From JAKAGZ01 sp963748105 (GTDB lineage: Bacteria > Bacteroidota > Ignavibacteria > Ignavibacteriales > Ignavibacteriaceae): a stretch of 64,000 nt of DNA. Every line of letters starts with the position of its first letter. Position 1 is the stretch's first letter. Both the position numbers and the translations under genes were made by a program. A model generated the notes under the pieces. The model was not told the origin of the DNA. It ran no database searches and worked only from the letters and a program-made list of their open reading frames with translations. The stretch covers positions 62,001 through 126,000 of the forward strand of contig CAVVHP010000005.1 of NCBI GenBank assembly GCA_963748105.1. The letters are read 5' to 3'. This document shows positions 27,631 to 37,051 of this stretch, one piece after another.

Positions 27631-28984
27631 AATCAGTATTAATAATAGACGACGAAAAAGAAATTTGCGAAAGCATAAAAATGATACTGGAATATGAAAA
27701 CTACGAAGTTGATTATTCCACGAGCGCAAATGAAGGTTTATCAAAAATTTTTGACGGGAAATTTTCCGCCCTCCTGCTGGATATCCAGATGCCGGAGATG
27801 AGCGGTTTCGAAGTTATAAAAAAAGTAAAAGCAAAAAATCAGAATCTTGTCAGTCGTTATAATTTCCGCTCACAGCAGCCTTGAAAACGCTATAAAAGCG
27901 ACAAAGCTGGGTGCATTCGATTTTATTGAAAAGCCTATTGACCGCGAAAAACTTTTAATCAGCACACGAAATGCGGTTGAGCAGACTAACCTAATTCAGG
28001 AAAATTCCGAGATAAAAAAATCGCTTAATTGGCGATGGTAAAATACTGGGCAAAAGCAAAGCTATCCAGAATATACTTGAAGTAATAAATAAAGTTGGGC
28101 CGCTGGATGCAAGAGTTTTAATAACAGGTGAAAACGGTACGGGTAAAGAACTGGTTGCACGCGCCCTTCATAACAAAAGTGAAAGAAAAGACAAACCGTT
28201 TATTGAGGTAAACTGCGCAGCTATTCCAAATGAATTAATTGAATCAGAATTATTCGGTCACGAGAAAGGTTCTTTTACAGGCGCTTCCCAGCAAAGAATA
28301 GGGAAATTTGAACTCGCAAATAAAGGAACAATTTTTCTGGACGAAATAGGCGATATGAGTCAACAGGCCCAGGCAAAAGTATTAAGAGCAATTGAGGACA
28401 GTAAGATTGAGCGAGTTGGAAGCGGCAAAAAAATTGAAGTTGATGTAAGACTTTTGTCAGCAACTAACAAAGAACTGAAAGCAGAAATTGAGAAAGGAAA
28501 TTTCAGAGAGGATCTTTTCCATAGAATTAATGTAATTCCCATTCATATACCCCCGCTTAAAGACAGGACTGAAGATATCCCTATTCTCATTCAACATTTT
28601 GCGGAAGATATTGCTTCAAAGCACAAAAAACTTCCGGTAAAATTTGAAGACGAAGCTATAAAACTTCTTCAAAGTCAGCAGTGGAGTGGCAACGTTCGTG
28701 AGCTAAGAAATATAGTTGAGAGAATTATCATAATTGTTGATAAAAGAAGCATAGCAAAAAAAGATATAGAATTTATATTTTCTGCGGAGAATAATTCAGT
28801 AGGAGATATTATTGCCGATAGTAATTCATTTCAGGAATTTAAGGAAAAAGCAGAGAAAGCATTTATATTAAAACAGCTAGATAATAATGATTGGAATATC
28901 AGCAAGACTGCAGAAGTACTGGAAATTCAAAGAAGTCATCTTTATAATAAAATGAAAAAATACGGAATAGAGAAAGAGGAATAA
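27627..28984 (+). pseudogene. NtrC-family response regulator, two frameshifts
   Basis: Sigma-54-dependent activator. The receiver domain (SVLIIDDEKEICESIKMIL, phosphoacceptor in LLLDIQMPEMSG) runs to about 27847, where an extra base shifts the frame into VVIISAHSSLENAIKA and KPIDRE. A second extra base near 28020 (AATT for ATT) shifts again into the AAA+ domain: GENGTGKELVARA (Walker A), ELFGHEKGSFTGA, IFLDEIGDM and the NVRELRN region. The end is a Fis-type helix-turn-helix (NISKTAEVLEIQRSHLYNKM). GSFTGA replaces the usual GAFTGA sigma-54 contact loop. Read through, it is about 452 residues, normal for the family. No cognate kinase is adjacent. Confidence 0.88.
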
Positions 28985-28986
28985 CT

Positions 28987-29334
28987 ATGGGGAAAACAAT
29001 TTTTTCTAAAATTATCAGTAAAGAAATCCCGGCCGATATCCTTTATGAATCAGAAACGGTAATGGCATTCAGAGATATCAAACCGCAAGCCCCTATACAT
29101 GTTCTTATAATACCAAAAGAAGAGATTTCCGCGGTTACCGATCTTAAACGTTTTGAAAACGCAGGCTTGCTTGGAGAAATGTTTGATGCTGCAAATAGCA
29201 TTGCAAAAAAGATGGGTCTCGACAAAGAGGGTTTCAGGCTTGTTTTTAATAACGGACGAAATGGTGGTCAGGAAGTTAACCATCTGCATATGCATCTGCT
29301 TGGCGGCAGACAGATGAAATGGCCTCCCGGCTGA
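28987..29334 (+). CDS. HIT-family nucleotide hydrolase (HinT-like)
   Basis: A 115-residue histidine-triad protein, probably a purine nucleoside phosphoramidase. It starts with TIFSKIISKEIPADILYE and ends with the triad NHLHMHLLGGR. Length and motifs match HinT. It follows the NtrC-type gene by two bases. Its stop codon abuts the stop codon of the converging kinase gene with no base between. Confidence 0.93.
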   Translation: MGKTIFSKIISKEIPADILYESETVMAFRDIKPQAPIHVLIIPKEEISAVTDLKRFENAGLLGEMFDAANSIAKKMGLDKEGFRLVFNNGRNGGQEVNHLHMHLLGGRQMKWPPG

Positions 29335-32300
29335 CTATACCTGCATGCTGAATATTTTTTTAAGAGCTTCAACCATCTTTTCTCTGAATATGGGCTTGGA
29401 AATAAAATCATTAAATCCTGCAGCTATGAATTTTTCTTTATCCCCAGGTAAAACATAAGCAGTTGCCGCGATAATAGGAATATTTTCATAACCAGGCATT
29501 TTTTGAATAATTTTTAGTGCATCCAGCCCGTTATACTCACCCTGCAGATTTATATCCATCACTATGAAATCAAATATTTCATTATCAAGCAGAGGAAGGG
29601 CTTCTTCAAATCCTACAGCAAATTTAATTTCTTTAAGCTCTTTCATCTGAACTTTAAAAAGAATCTGGGAATCAACCTGATCTTCTATATATAAACAGCG
29701 GTAATTTGAAAGTTCAAATTTACCTGTGCCTGAGTCCATAATTTCAACAGGCTGTTCTTCAGGAATTGTTACTTCTTCATCAATGTCATGCGTATTTGTA
29801 AACTCTTCCTCAATTTCCTTACTAATCGGATTTTCTTCTTTCGTTTCTTCAGTTATATTTTCTTCCTGCTGAGGTTCAGATTCATCACTTTCTACAACAA
29901 CATCAGTTTTAGAAAATTCTATCGGGAAGATGAAATTAAAGTCCGATTTATCCTTTTCTTGTTCAACTGATTTATATTCACCGCTTAAAAGCTTTAATAA
30001 CGAGTTTGCCAACCTGAGTGTAAGCTTTGATGTACCAAAATCTTTAGTGGTTTCGTTTTCAATTTCAGAAAATACTGCTTTGTAAATTCTCAGCATGTAA
30101 TCGGACATATAGGAATAATTATCTCTTATAGAAATAATAAAGTTTCCTTTTTCATCCGGATAGGCAGATAGGTAAATCATCTTGTCTTTACTTGCATTTG
30201 CTGCAATTTTTGTAAGCAATACTATTAGATGCTGGAACTTTGTCTTATCAGTTTTAAATATTAATGATGAAGAAATTTTGCCGTAACCAAATTCTACATC
30301 CTTACTTCCTGTAATTTCATCTATATTATTTTGCAGGTAGTCTATAATTTCAGTGATTGCAACTTCAGAGATATCAAATTCTACATTATTTTTTTCAATA
30401 TTCGTGTATTCGATTATAGAATTCATAGAGTTCAGTAATCTTTCTCTATTTTGGCTGATTATTTCAACAGACTCTTTTTGTTCAGAAGTTGGATTCTTAA
30501 TTCCATCAGTCAGATCCTGCACAAATCCAAGAATAACATTTATAGGAGTTAATATTTCGTGGAATAAACTGGATAGGAAAGCAGGTTCATTTCTACTTTC
30601 AGTATTTTCTTTACCTTTTATGGTTGTATAAACAGGTTTTTCTACAATAACTTCTTTAACTACTTCTTTTATTTCAACTGGAGCTTCAGAATCGGATTTG
30701 GCCTGTAAGACAAGAGTAAAAGATTCCACATTTCCATCAAAATTGAAAACTGGTGAAGCGGAAACATTTGTATTGATTATACTTCCATCTCCTTTTTTAA
30801 TTTTTAATTTTATTGTCTTTTCTTCAATCTTATCAGCTTTAAATATGGAATTATTAACAATTGCCCTGTCATCATTGTCAATATACGAGATAAAGGAGCT
30901 CTTGATAAATTCATCAGCAGAATAGCCAAGGTAATCTGCCGATGCACCGTTTGCAAAAGTTATGAAACCTGTTGAATCAGTTATAAATACAGGATCATGA
31001 GTGTTATCAAGGATAGACTTATAGGAAAGGAATTTCTTTTCAATTTCTAGTTTTTCGGTTACATTCCTGACTACATTATAATGTGCTTCTTTTTCCTGAA
31101 AAATAAAACTAATCCGGCTTAATTCAACAAATACCGAAGTGCCATCTTTCTTTTTATGGCGGTAAGGTCCTGAAAATTCCCCTGCATTTACTCCCTGATG
31201 CGACGTATCAAGCAACGTTTGAATATCTTCAGGTGTATACAGATCAGTAAGATCCATTTGTAAAAATTCTTCTTTTTTGTATCCATATAAATCCAGAGTT
31301 GCTTTATTTGCTTCCAGGAATCTTAAATTTTCAGTATCATAAATAAAGATAGGCTCAGGATTATTTCCGATTAAAATATCAAACATTTTACCTCGTTTGC
31401 TAATTAATTTTTCAATTTCAGAAATGTCCTCAACTTTTTCAAGGTAAAGTGAAATTCCTTCCGGTTCAAATTCACTATTTAGAATTTTTTTAATTTGTAC
31501 AGAATTTTCCCCAAAATATTTTTCTTTGAGCTTACTCTGTATCTTTACTGTAAATAATTCCTCATCTCGGTTAGATTCACGAAATTCATCCGTTAACCTT
31601 ACAATTTCCTCAGGGAGAATATTTCTGTAATTTAATTTCCTTAAATCGTGTATTTCTACTTCGAATAATTTACGAAAATCTTCCGTTGTTTGCTTAATTA
31701 TCCCATCATTATCAATAAGACAAACTGCCTTTGGTAAATATTGGAGCAGGTTTTCAGATGTATTTAGGAATTCTGTAACTCCCATTTCGTTTCTTTTAGA
31801 TTTTGCTTCCTGGGTAACTCCAATGATGGCGATTACTCTATTGTCTACATCTCTTAACGGAATTTGAACAGTCTGTTGATTATCACCTGATTTAAAGCCC
31901 TTCACAGGGACACCTTCGGAAACTACAAATTTCAAAGATTTTTTAATATAAGAAATTACAGAAGTATAGAAATCAATCAAATGTGATGGCAAAAAAGAAC
32001 TAACAGATTCACCATCAAGTTGTGTGATTTCAATACCAACGCTTTTTGCTAATTTATTGTTAACAAGCTGATAATTTCCTTCTGCATCTTCTACCCAGAA
32101 TATCTCCGGAATTTCATTAATAATTTTCTGCAGCTTTTCTTTACCGATATATGTAAAAGGATAGAGTGAACTGATTTCTTCTATTAATGATAATACTGTG
32201 GCATTATTAATAACATCTTTTAATTCTTCGCTGCTGGCAAGAAATGTAGTCTTCCCGGTATCAGGGATTTTCTTATCATCCTGTCCTATTCTGCAAAAAA

Positions 32301-32625
32301 TAAAAGTTTCATTTTTTTCTACATATGAATTTAATACAAGCTTAACTTTTAGTTTTTTATTATCTGGTAGAATTATGCCAGCTTCAATCGATAACGGAAC
32401 TTCGATTGGTAATTTGTTTTCTAAAATATTTTTAAACTCTTGAGATGATTTTTCGTCTAAGATGGAATAAAGGTTGGATTCTTCTTCATTAGGATTTAAG
32501 AACTCTGAAATTTTTTTGTTATACGACAGAATATTCCCGGCTGAATCAAAAACTAAGAATGGCTCTCTAATGTGTGGATAAAGAGCTGCAAAGAGATTGC
32601 TATTTGACTTATTTTCGGCCTCCAC
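29335..32625 (-). CDS. Hybrid PAS sensor histidine kinase with C-terminal receiver
   Basis: A 1096-residue soluble sensor without membrane helices. Five PAS-like units are visible (starting near 15, 168, 297, 410 and 535). The dimerisation/phosphoacceptor helix has H689 in LFHEILTPINVILGF. The ATPase domain keeps the key Asn (AANASK) but its G1 box reads DNYSYMSD and its G2 box GTSKLTLRL, both lacking the usual glycines, so kinase activity is in doubt. An acidic linker (about 905-965) leads to a receiver with D1024 in VMDINLQG. The start is a GTG directly preceded in frame by a stop. It lies downstream of the polysaccharide genes and its receiver resembles the free receiver at 43172-43582. 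Confidence 0.88.
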   Translation of the reverse strand: MEAENKSNSNLFAALYPHIREPFLVFDSAGNILSYNKKISEFLNPNEEESNLYSILDEKSSQEFKNILENKLPIEVPLSIEAGIILPDNKKLKVKLVLNSYVEKNETFIFCRIGQDDKKIPDTGKTTFLASSEELKDVINNATVLSLIEEISSLYPFTYIGKEKLQKIINEIPEIFWVEDAEGNYQLVNNKLAKSVGIEITQLDGESVSSFLPSHLIDFYTSVISYIKKSLKFVVSEGVPVKGFKSGDNQQTVQIPLRDVDNRVIAIIGVTQEAKSKRNEMGVTEFLNTSENLLQYLPKAVCLIDNDGIIKQTTEDFRKLFEVEIHDLRKLNYRNILPEEIVRLTDEFRESNRDEELFTVKIQSKLKEKYFGENSVQIKKILNSEFEPEGISLYLEKVEDISEIEKLISKRGKMFDILIGNNPEPIFIYDTENLRFLEANKATLDLYGYKKEEFLQMDLTDLYTPEDIQTLLDTSHQGVNAGEFSGPYRHKKKDGTSVFVELSRISFIFQEKEAHYNVVRNVTEKLEIEKKFLSYKSILDNTHDPVFITDSTGFITFANGASADYLGYSADEFIKSSFISYIDNDDRAIVNNSIFKADKIEEKTIKLKIKKGDGSIINTNVSASPVFNFDGNVESFTLVLQAKSDSEAPVEIKEVVKEVIVEKPVYTTIKGKENTESRNEPAFLSSLFHEILTPINVILGFVQDLTDGIKNPTSEQKESVEIISQNRERLLNSMNSIIEYTNIEKNNVEFDISEVAITEIIDYLQNNIDEITGSKDVEFGYGKISSSLIFKTDKTKFQHLIVLLTKIAANASKDKMIYLSAYPDEKGNFIISIRDNYSYMSDYMLRIYKAVFSEIENETTKDFGTSKLTLRLANSLLKLLSGEYKSVEQEKDKSDFNFIFPIEFSKTDVVVESDESEPQQEENITEETKEENPISKEIEEEFTNTHDIDEEVTIPEEQPVEIMDSGTGKFELSNYRCLYIEDQVDSQILFKVQMKELKEIKFAVGFEEALPLLDNEIFDFIVMDINLQGEYNGLDALKIIQKMPGYENIPIIAATAYVLPGDKEKFIAAGFNDFISKPIFREKMVEALKKIFSMQV

Positions 32626-32884
32626 TTCTTATTCACCAAGATTTAATAATTGTTATTTTGTCTTTGAAATAAAGGGACTAAATAGTCGCTCCAATATCTG
32701 GGAAATTTATCTGCCGAGAGGGTATAATTCACAGGAAGATTCGGTCCCAGTGCTAACTAAATCATCATTATATGAATCAATATTTCAATTTACATTCACG
32801 ATCTTTAGATTATTATTGATGATATACCATCTATTACTAAAAATTAAATTTATACTTTTTATTTGTTGCATTCAGAATTTTCTA

Positions 32885-34801
32885 TTATGAATTGTGTTTA
32901 AGAAGGTCTACATAATATGTTCTTGATTCTCCATTTTCTAAATTGTTGATATATATATATACAACATTATTTTTATTGTCATAATCATATTGGGCTTTTT
33001 TAGTTCCAATTATCTCTGCGTTAAGTGTTACATTTTCGGCTTTTGTATTTAGATTGAGCTGAATGACAAGATTATTAATAGTTCCTTTTCTCGGATTTGA
33101 TACTGTTAATACAATACGATTTGGACCTCGTTTTCCAGTCCAAATTTCAACTTGTCCCTTTTTTGCATACCAAGATTGTATTTCCTTACCGGTTGCAATC
33201 CAGAATTTTTTCTTTTTCAAATCCTTAATAACATCATTCACAACTCCAATATTTTGTGGTGCACATTGATAGTTGGTATGCATTTTGAATAAATATAAGC
33301 CCCCTTCAAAAAGCACTCTGTCAAGGTCTTCTTGATAGGTATATCTCTGGAAATCTGGCTGTTTAAGTCCATAATCGCGGATTATTTCATAATCATCTCT
33401 TGCCGTTTTAGAAATTGTAGTTATCGCGTCGTTTCCCAAAATAATATTATTTGGAACAGATCTATCAGTTAAGGAATCAGTAATGACGTATCTATAACCA
33501 TCTTTAATGAGTGCGTTTAATGTTTGCTTATCGAACAATCCATATAAGGGATAGGCACCATAAACCGAATCACCTGTAACTTGCTCGAGTGTGGCTTTTG
33601 CATTTGCTAATTTATGAGCTTGTTTATTATAATCATTTAAAGAGTTTACAGTATCATTAATTGAAGCCATATATCCAATGTCTACCAATGAACCAACTTC
33701 ACCATATCTTTTTATGGATTTAATCAAACTTTTATTTGATTCAGCTTGTTCAGGGGAAATGAAGAATGTAGCCTTGACTTTTTCACTTTCAAGGATTTTT
33801 ATTAAATTGGTAATATTATCCGGAGAATTAGTAATTGCAGGAGCAATCATTGCAGCAGCATTATAACCTACTGGCCAATCTTTTGCAAATGCTATTGGCT
33901 TATATGTAAGCCATTTAATTGAATTGTTAAAAAGCTTATCAAAATAGATATAATCATCCTGTACGCCTATGACAGAATTAATTTCAAAACCCATCCAGAC
34001 AAAACGTCCGCGCCCATAATTGCCGTATACAATTCCTGCACTCTTTTTAATATTATCTCTCACCAAGCCATCTTGGAGGCGATAGTTATACCAAAAACTT
34101 GCCTGTATTGATCTTGGGTCCATAACCTCAACAGAAATTGGTCTGTCCCAGGTAGCAACTTTTAATGGATAGCCGGTTGGGATACCGGCAGTTAATGGGA
34201 GCCCGCCCCTTAATGTATGAATTTTTGTAAAAGTATCATTATTGATTTCATTAGAGAATTTTACCCCGAAAACCTCAGAGAAAAAATCCCAGCCTCTCCA
34301 CTTTCCATTATCTGAAAAAGAGGCAATACCGCTAGTTGCAAAGACACTTCCGCCTTTGTCAATATATTTCTTAATCTCCATAATCTCTTTATCACTAAGT
34401 GATTTTGAACCGGGCAAAACTAAAAGATCATATTTATATTGACGCCCCAATTCAATTGTACTATCAGATATGATATCATACATTAAATTCGCATTATCAA
34501 GAAATTTTTTCCAGGATGAAATATTATCGTTTAACCAGGTACTTCCCTCGGGAAACATATTTTCGGTATACTTAGAATACAGAATACCAACTTTGACTTT
34601 GTTCCCAGAAATTGCATTTTTTACTACCCCAGCATCAGGAATTAATTCGTTTATGCTAAATCCTCCGTAGACACCACGAAGTACGAAGAAATAAGTTAGA
34701 ATTCCACCAACCAAAATAATCAATCCACTAAAAACAATGAGAAACTGGTTGATTTTCACTCGCCTTGGTTTTAATGGTGTTACATTCGAATTTAACGCCA
34801 C
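32885..34801 (-). CDS. Membrane-anchored GATase-like plus NodB-like (degenerate polysaccharide deacetylase) protein
   Basis: A 638-residue protein with one N-terminal transmembrane helix (about 20-42); the rest is presumably periplasmic. Residues about 65-300 resemble a class I glutamine-amidotransferase/ThuA-type domain (YDLLVLPGSKSLS, KYIDKGGSVFAT). Residues about 310-530 follow the NodB fold order (KATFFISPEQ, GAYPLYGLFDKQTL, DGYRYVITDS, FKMHTNYQ). The metal-binding motifs are missing: the first Asp motif reads AAMIAPAITNS and the HxxxH motif reads SLVDIGYMAS. A beta-sandwich-like tail ends the protein. GTG start with GGAG seven bases upstream, overlapping the previous gene by ten bases. 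By position it plays the PgaB/periplasmic-module role, probably binding rather than deacetylating. Confidence 0.75.
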   Translation of the reverse strand: MALNSNVTPLKPRRVKINQFLIVFSGLIILVGGILTYFFVLRGVYGGFSINELIPDAGVVKNAISGNKVKVGILYSKYTENMFPEGSTWLNDNISSWKKFLDNANLMYDIISDSTIELGRQYKYDLLVLPGSKSLSDKEIMEIKKYIDKGGSVFATSGIASFSDNGKWRGWDFFSEVFGVKFSNEINNDTFTKIHTLRGGLPLTAGIPTGYPLKVATWDRPISVEVMDPRSIQASFWYNYRLQDGLVRDNIKKSAGIVYGNYGRGRFVWMGFEINSVIGVQDDYIYFDKLFNNSIKWLTYKPIAFAKDWPVGYNAAAMIAPAITNSPDNITNLIKILESEKVKATFFISPEQAESNKSLIKSIKRYGEVGSLVDIGYMASINDTVNSLNDYNKQAHKLANAKATLEQVTGDSVYGAYPLYGLFDKQTLNALIKDGYRYVITDSLTDRSVPNNIILGNDAITTISKTARDDYEIIRDYGLKQPDFQRYTYQEDLDRVLFEGGLYLFKMHTNYQCAPQNIGVVNDVIKDLKKKKFWIATGKEIQSWYAKKGQVEIWTGKRGPNRIVLTVSNPRKGTINNLVIQLNLNTKAENVTLNAEIIGTKKAQYDYDNKNNVVYIYINNLENGESRTYYVDLLKHNS

Positions 34802-35274
34802 TTTAATTCTCCACTATTTTTGTCATCTTTCGTGTCTATATAGCCTTCCTTCGTATATTTTAAAAATCTTGCATCAGCATATTTTCTTCCCTGTTCAGAA
34901 CTATGAGCATATCCTTGCCCCGTATACCTTTTTTGTGATGCGTATTCAGGTCCCCTTACCGGAGTTTTAACTTTGTATTGTTGTGGCTGGGGATTATATC
35001 GGGAAGACATTGGCTGCCTTTGCTGAACAAATATTGGCTGACGTTCTACAAAGGTTGTACGTCCAGGTGCCCTAACAGTAGATGTTTTTTCCTGCTGCTG
35101 TGGTGCTGCTGAAGGTGTAATTAATTCTCCATGGACTTCCTTCTGAGGTGGATACGAAGTATGCTGTCCCTTTGCCTCTCTAACCTTATATAGGATATAT
35201 GCACCAATAGCCAATATAAATGTACTTATTGTGGCAACAAGGATAATCGTTGATAAAATCGGAATTAGTTCCAT
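34792..35274 (-). CDS. Small single-span membrane protein with Q/P/R-rich tail
   Basis: A 160-residue protein: one transmembrane helix (about 6-30), then a low-complexity, basic tail rich in Gln, Pro, Arg and Tyr (QPQQYKVKTPVRGPEY). No family recognised. Between the GT2 synthase (33 bases upstream) and the deacetylase-like gene (10-base overlap), it holds the position that PgaD or another synthase-accessory subunit has in other systems. The accessory role is inferred from context only. Confidence 0.7.
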   Translation of the reverse strand: MELIPILSTIILVATISTFILAIGAYILYKVREAKGQHTSYPPQKEVHGELITPSAAPQQQEKTSTVRAPGRTTFVERQPIFVQQRQPMSSRYNPQPQQYKVKTPVRGPEYASQKRYTGQGYAHSSEQGRKYADARFLKYTKEGYIDTKDDKNSGELKWR

Positions 35275-35307
35275 TATAACCTCTTAGTTTTACGTCCCAA
35301 AATAATT

Positions 35308-36705
35308 TTAAGTTTTCATTCCTACTCTCTCAAGTTTTCCCCAAGTCATTTTGATTCCTAAAAATTCTTCTACAGTCGACATAAGCTTACAAACATCAAT
35401 AATAAGGATGAAAAACATTCTATAAATAAGTGAATATCCCACAAGTCTAAATTCTTCTTTCTCCACAGCAATACAGTATAGTGCTGTTACAAGATCGAGT
35501 AATGCAAGACCTGCCCACCAAAAGAAAATTAAACTTGTGAAACCAAAAAAGATTGCCGCAACAATAAAAAATAGGTTTGTGGCAATATTCATAGCTGGCC
35601 AAATTAATGCTTCGAATGCCATAGTCCATAGGATAAATGTATCACCAAAATTAATTGATGGATTCACCATTAATTTTTTATGTTTCCTAATAGACTGAAT
35701 AATTCCCCGCGTCCACCTATATCTTTGTTTTAAAAGCTGATTTAGTTTTTCCGGTGCTTCGGTAAATGATATAGAATTTGGTTCGTAATATATCTTCCAG
35801 CCATCTGCTAGCATTTTTAATGTTAAATCAGCATCTTCTGCAAATGTCATGCTAGAATAATATCCAGCACCCTCAATTGCTTTTTTTCTAAAAAGCCCAA
35901 TAGGTCCTGGAATGATATTTACCAACTTAATAAAACTCTGTGCGCTACGTGCTAGATTTAAACCTTCAATATATTCGAGCGCTTGAAGATCTGTAAATAA
36001 TTTTCCTCTATTTAAAACTTTTACGTTTCCTGCCACAGCACCAATTTCAGGATTCGTAAAATGACGAACCGCGACCTTAATTGAATCAGGAGAAAGTTGG
36101 CTATCCCCATCCATGCAAAGAACAAATTCTGCTTTTGAATATCTTATTCCAGCATTAAGAGCCTGTGATTTTCCTCCATTAGGTCTATTTATAAGTGAAA
36201 TCTTAATATCATTGTATAACCCTTTTTGATAACCAACTAATTTTTCTGCTACATTTTTAGTTTTATCAGTAGAGCCATCATTAACTATTATTATTTCATA
36301 ATTTGAATAGTCAAGAGCCAGTAAGGACGAAACCGAATCTGCAACCACTTTCTCTTCATTATAAGCTGGTACTATTATGGACAAAAATGGGTAAAATCCG
36401 CTTCCAGGTTTATAGGTATAATCATTTATATAAAAATATGCTAATATAAGAATAGCAAAATATCTGATTAGCAATACAAATAGAAATATAACAAGTGCGA
36501 CAATTGTTGAATACTCAATTAAAGAAGAGGAAGTTAGTATAGTTCTTGGTATAGAGTAAATAATTACAAGAATAAGGATTAAAGAAAAAACCCCTGAAAA
36601 TATAATTCTACGAAGGTATTTTTTCCCATTTTCCTGCTCTACATCATTATTATCTAGGGGGGGCAGGATTATTTTTGATTTAATAGTTGGCTGTCCGGTT
36701 TTCAT
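35308..36705 (-). CDS. Processive family-2 glycosyltransferase, exopolysaccharide synthase (PgaC/HasA-like)
   Basis: Inner-membrane synthase polymerising and probably translocating a beta-linked glycan from a UDP-sugar. The 465 residues have two N-terminal helices (about 30-52 and 60-92) and a GT-A domain (about 105-335). That domain carries VNDGSTDKT, CMDGDSQ (DxD), FAEDADLTL (ED, catalytic base) and QRYRWTRG (the QxxRW motif of processive synthases). Three or more C-terminal helices follow. No C-terminal PilZ domain is present, unlike BcsA; the size and ending resemble PgaC/IcaA. The polymer cannot be told from sequence: poly-GlcNAc, cellulose or a related glycan. Confidence 0.9.
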   Translation of the reverse strand: MKTGQPTIKSKIILPPLDNNDVEQENGKKYLRRIIFSGVFSLILILVIIYSIPRTILTSSSLIEYSTIVALVIFLFVLLIRYFAILILAYFYINDYTYKPGSGFYPFLSIIVPAYNEEKVVADSVSSLLALDYSNYEIIIVNDGSTDKTKNVAEKLVGYQKGLYNDIKISLINRPNGGKSQALNAGIRYSKAEFVLCMDGDSQLSPDSIKVAVRHFTNPEIGAVAGNVKVLNRGKLFTDLQALEYIEGLNLARSAQSFIKLVNIIPGPIGLFRKKAIEGAGYYSSMTFAEDADLTLKMLADGWKIYYEPNSISFTEAPEKLNQLLKQRYRWTRGIIQSIRKHKKLMVNPSINFGDTFILWTMAFEALIWPAMNIATNLFFIVAAIFFGFTSLIFFWWAGLALLDLVTALYCIAVEKEEFRLVGYSLIYRMFFILIIDVCKLMSTVEEFLGIKMTWGKLERVGMKT

Positions 36706-37051
36706 AATTATTTGGTGCTTATATATGCATTATGAGTCAAAATTAGTGCCATCAAAACATTACTAAATCCTTAAAAATAAGACATTTCCGTACTTATACT
36801 TGTTACAGTTTAAGATATAAAAAAATGATGTATCATTATTATACGAAACAAACTAATATGAATTTATGCAGAACAACTGAAGAAAACATAGAGAATAATT
36901 AGAAATCCCACGTTTAGAATTAAGATAAAGGTAAGGTTCTTGACATTGCGTCTTCATTTTCAGAGATTCAGATGAAATCTCATATTTATTTTAATTTAAA
37001 TAAAAAAACAGATTATTAAAAGTTGTCTTTTTGCCCTCTAGCAACATAATA
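36706..37051. other. Non-coding gap inside the polysaccharide locus
   Basis: No gene found between the synthase start and the exporter stop. AT-rich; no terminator-like hairpin seen. It probably contains a promoter for the synthase operon on the minus strand. Confidence 0.4.

Noticed and set aside
27847..28041. Separate small gene starting with TTG inside the NtrC regulator
   Set aside because: The translation is the second half of a receiver domain (VVIISAHSS, KPIDRE) and joins its neighbours by single-base shifts.
32626..32884. Open frame on the plus strand between the kinase and the deacetylase-like gene
   Set aside because: It starts inside the kinase gene on the opposite strand, has no ribosome site and shows no protein-like pattern.
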